Assembly (NCBI GenBank): GCA_903949285.1 | Contig: CAJAYT010000104.1 | Location: 1 to 33,764, forward strand | Source: an uncultured Burkholderiales bacterium | GTDB lineage: Bacteria; Pseudomonadota; Gammaproteobacteria; Burkholderiales; Burkholderiaceae_C | Direction: 5' to 3' | Length of the DNA stretch: 33,764 nucleotides | Part shown: piece by piece, positions 31,617 through 33,764 of the stretch | Layout of the letters: the number at the start of each line of letters is the position of its first letter | Position numbering within the stretch: position 1 is the stretch's first letter | Notes under the pieces: generated by a model | Told to the model about the DNA's origin: nothing | The model's input: the letters and a program-made list of their open reading frames with translations, nothing else | The model's database searches: none | Position numbers and translations under genes: made by a program

Positions 31617-33389
31617 ATGACTCTCCAACTTGATGATTTAAACATAGCTCCAGAGCCAAAGGCTCGTGAGATGCTCAGCGGTATCTACGAACATTCAGAT
31701 TGGATAGCAGAACGAGCCGTTCAGCACAGGCCCTTTAAATCCGTTGCAGCCGTTAAATTGGCTATGGCCGAGGTGGTCGCTAAAGCCACTCGTGAACTCA
31801 AACTCTCACTCCTGCGGGCTCACCCTGAGTTGGCGGGCAAAGCCATGATCAATAACGCACTCACGGCTGAGTCAAAAAACGAACAAACCCAATCTGGCTT
31901 GACGCACTGCTCAGAGCAAGAGTTTGCACTGATTCACAAACTAAATGAGCAGTACAACGTCAAGTTTGGATGGCCCTTTATCCTCGCAGTAAGAGGGCCT
32001 AGGGGATCTGGGCTCACCAGACAACAAATCATCCGTACTTTTGAGAGAAGGGTACAAGCTACACCCCATTTTGAATTCGAAGAGTGCTTGCGCCAAGTTA
32101 ACCGTATTGCAGAAATCCGAATCAACGACAAGTTCAACTACTCACCCACTCTTGGCAATGAGTTGTGGGATTGGCATGAGGAACTCGCACGACACAGTGA
32201 TCCTGAGTTCAAGGAGAATAACCAACTCACAGTGACCTACCTTACAAAGGCTCACCTAGCCTGTGCACAAGATATCAAGCAGTTGATGCACAATTCAGGC
32301 TTTGATTCTGTTCAAATCGATTCGGTGGGCAACGTGGTGGGGCGGTACTTGGGGCGCAACGCTGACTCCAACAGCACGTTCTTGATGACAGGGAGCCACT
32401 ACGATACGGTTCGTAATGGTGGCAAATACGACGGTCGTTTGGGGATTTTCACGCCTATCATGTGTGTGCGTGAGTTGTCCCGCGCAGGCACTCGGCTTAA
32501 ACACGGGATTGAAGTTATCGCGTTCGCTGAGGAGGAAGGCCAACGTTACCCGGCCACCTTTTTAGGTTCGGCTGCGTTGGTGGGCACCTTTAACCCCGAT
32601 TGGTTGGCGCAGGAAGATAGTGCAGGCATCACCATGTTGGATGCTATGAAAGCTGCAAACCTGGACATCTCAGGGATTGCCGCCCTCAAGCGAGACCCCA
32701 AGCAGTATGTTGGCTTTGTTGAAGTTCACATTGAACAAGGCCCCGTCCTGAACGAACTCGGTTTGCCCCTGGGCGTCGTCACATCGATCAACGCCAGCTC
32801 TCGCTTCCTGGTGGAAATTACCGGGACCCCAGCGCATGCGGGAACTACGCCCATGGATAGACGCCACGACGCACTATGCGCAGCGAGCGAGCTTGCGCTA
32901 TACATGGAGCAGCGCGCACTGAGCGAGGAGCACTGCGTTGCAACGATAGGGCAAATGCAAGTACCCAATGGATCAGTGAACGTTATTCCGGGAAGCGTGA
33001 AATTCTCCCTAGATATCCGAGCACCTATCAACAACCAAAAAGACCGCTTGGTGGAAGATATTTTGGGTCAGTTAAAGGAGATATGCAGCAAAAGAGGGGT
33101 GAGCTACTCAACCCGGGAGACTCTACGTGTGAGCGCTGCGCCGAGTCACCCGAAGTGGCAAGGCCACTGGGAGACTGCTGTTGGTGCTCTGGGTATAAAA
33201 ATTCACCGCATGCCCAGCGGCGCAGGCCACGACGCGATGAAACTGCACGAGATCTTGCCTCAGGCAATGCTTTTTGTCCGCGGTGAGAATTCAGGCATTA
33301 GTCATAACCCACTGGAGAGTACGACCAGTGATGATATGCAGTTATGTGTTGAAGCTTTTATGAACTTGATTCTCAGCTCTTGTGCTTAA
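31617..33389 (+). CDS. OHCU decarboxylase (UraD) / allantoate amidohydrolase (AllC) fusion
   Basis: This 590-residue protein joins two purine-pathway enzymes. Residues 1-~172 are OHCU decarboxylase, making S-allantoin: H69 (LLRAHPELAGK) is the expected catalytic histidine, with KFGWPFILAVRG at 116-127. Residues ~180-590 are an M20-type allantoate amidohydrolase: metal ligands H261 and D272 (GSHYDTVRNGGKYDG), E305/E306 (FAEEEGQRYP), H371 (VEVHIEQGPVLNE) and H563 (SGISHNPLE), with H407 in PAHAGTTPMDRRHDAL. The two steps are not consecutive; PuuE, encoded 16 nt upstream, acts between them. The ATG follows a doubled ATTGATACA and lacks a clear ribosome-binding site, so expression probably relies on coupling to puuE. 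Confidence 0.93.
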   Translation: MTLQLDDLNIAPEPKAREMLSGIYEHSDWIAERAVQHRPFKSVAAVKLAMAEVVAKATRELKLSLLRAHPELAGKAMINNALTAESKNEQTQSGLTHCSEQEFALIHKLNEQYNVKFGWPFILAVRGPRGSGLTRQQIIRTFERRVQATPHFEFEECLRQVNRIAEIRINDKFNYSPTLGNELWDWHEELARHSDPEFKENNQLTVTYLTKAHLACAQDIKQLMHNSGFDSVQIDSVGNVVGRYLGRNADSNSTFLMTGSHYDTVRNGGKYDGRLGIFTPIMCVRELSRAGTRLKHGIEVIAFAEEEGQRYPATFLGSAALVGTFNPDWLAQEDSAGITMLDAMKAANLDISGIAALKRDPKQYVGFVEVHIEQGPVLNELGLPLGVVTSINASSRFLVEITGTPAHAGTTPMDRRHDALCAASELALYMEQRALSEEHCVATIGQMQVPNGSVNVIPGSVKFSLDIRAPINNQKDRLVEDILGQLKEICSKRGVSYSTRETLRVSAAPSHPKWQGHWETAVGALGIKIHRMPSGAGHDAMKLHEILPQAMLFVRGENSGISHNPLESTTSDDMQLCVEAFMNLILSSCA

Positions 33390-33451
33390 TCGTGAGCGTG
33401 AGCTTAAGATTAAGCTTGAGCTTTGCAATTTTCACCCCCTCTTGAACCAAA

Positions 33452-33474
33452 GCTTTGACTTAAGACTTCAAAGC
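33452..33474. repeat. Hairpin after the UraD-AllC gene
   Basis: GCTTTGA (33452-33458) pairs with TCAAAGC (33468-33474) around a 9-nt loop, 62 nt after the fusion gene stop. No T-run follows, so it may be only a partial terminator. The following gene probably continues the same operon. Confidence 0.3.
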
Positions 33475-33533
33475 CTAGCTCTTCACTCAATTTTGTATTC
33501 TCATTCTATTCCCCCAACAATTCCAATTTATCT

Positions 33534-33764
33534 ATGACCTTCACAGCCACCCAATACGAACAACTTGATCAATGGATCGACACACACTTTGATGAGCAGA
33601 TTGCTTTTTTGAGTGAGCTTGTCAAAGTACCCACGGACACGCCGCCTGGCAATAACGCGCCCCACGCCCTAAGGACAGCTCAATTACTTGAACAATTCGG
33701 CATGCACGCCAAGCAAATTCCAATTCCTAAGGAGGTCGTGAAAGAGGCTGGACTGGAGTCGATC
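33534..33764 (+). CDS. M20-family metallohydrolase, N-terminal part (cut by window edge)
   Basis: Only the first 77 codons are inside the window. The N-terminus QYEQLDQWIDTHFDEQIAFLSELVKVPTDTPPGNNAPHALRTAQLLEQFG is typical of M20 peptidases of the ArgE/DapE type, where the motif VPTDTPPG precedes the metal-binding domain. The metal ligands lie beyond the edge. As the next gene after the UraD-AllC fusion it may handle a ureido compound such as ureidoglycolate, but this is inference; a general acetylornithine or succinyl-DAP type deacylase is equally possible. The gene is probably not broken, only truncated by the end of the sequence. Confidence 0.8.
   Translation, partial: MTFTATQYEQLDQWIDTHFDEQIAFLSELVKVPTDTPPGNNAPHALRTAQLLEQFGMHAKQIPIPKEVVKEAGLESI

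Noticed and set aside
32726..33286. Antisense and shifted frames over the AllC domain
   Set aside because: Shadows of a well-supported coding region with intact active-site motifs.
1..33764. CRISPR arrays, insertion sequences, integrases or phage genes
   Set aside because: No regularly spaced repeats, transposase motifs or att-like duplications were found, including next to the tRNA-Gly gene.

Overview
The window looks like a chromosomal segment of a Burkholderiales (Betaproteobacteria) bacterium of fairly low GC content. The evidence is two Bug/TctC-type extracytoplasmic receptors, a membrane-bound PuuD urate oxidase with a cytochrome c tail, a BMP-type purine transporter, and tight operons with ATGA start/stop overlaps. 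The genus cannot be fixed from the sequence alone. There are no insertion sequences, phage genes, CRISPR arrays or rRNA genes. One tRNA-Gly(CCC) lies near the left edge. No gene for a transcription regulator was recognised anywhere in the window.

Layout, left to right. (1) 1-2413: tRNA-Gly, then on the minus strand a gentisate 1,2-dioxygenase-like cupin protein followed by a Bug receptor. (2) 2737-7031, plus strand: a GNAT acetyltransferase, a DnaQ exonuclease/GIY-YIG nuclease fusion with UvrC-like Fe-S cysteines, a protein built from a truncated-globin fold lacking the proximal histidine joined to a YbjN-like domain, a small coiled-coil protein, and a SRAP (YedK/HMCES) protein. (3) 7087-14180, minus strand: a five-gene RND efflux operon (adaptor, CzcA-type pump, small secreted protein, unknown membrane protein, outer-membrane channel), divergent from an outer-membrane beta-barrel protein at 14486-15250. 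(4) 15272-22686, minus strand: a BMP-family ABC importer (ATPase, two permeases, lipoprotein) ending in a strong terminator, then adenine deaminase translationally coupled to an FAD monooxygenase. (5) 22871-26380, minus strand: a tartrate/D-malate dehydrogenase-like enzyme, a Bug receptor and glycerate 2-kinase. (6) 26554-33764: 8-oxoguanine deaminase, PuuD, a TonB-C-like periplasmic protein, UraH, PuuE, a UraD-AllC fusion, and the start of an M20 hydrolase cut by the window edge.

Regions 4 to 6 read as a purine-scavenging block. Purines or nucleosides enter by the BMP importer. Adenine is deaminated to hypoxanthine and 8-oxoguanine to urate. Urate goes through PuuD, UraH and the UraD domain to allantoin, then through PuuE and the AllC domain towards ureidoglycine. 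Glycerate 2-kinase could take up carbon that passes from glyoxylate through glycerate. Xanthine dehydrogenase, guanine deaminase and the last ureidoglycolate steps are not in the window. A palindrome TTGT-N2-ACAA occurs in two divergent promoters of this block (26416 and 30628) and suggests shared control by a GntR-type regulator encoded elsewhere.

The least explained part is 4704-6269, the haem-less globin-YbjN fusion with its small partner, lying between DNA-repair-type genes. The puuD leader is also unusual: a GC-rich structured segment and a hairpin placed between the Shine-Dalgarno sequence and the start codon.
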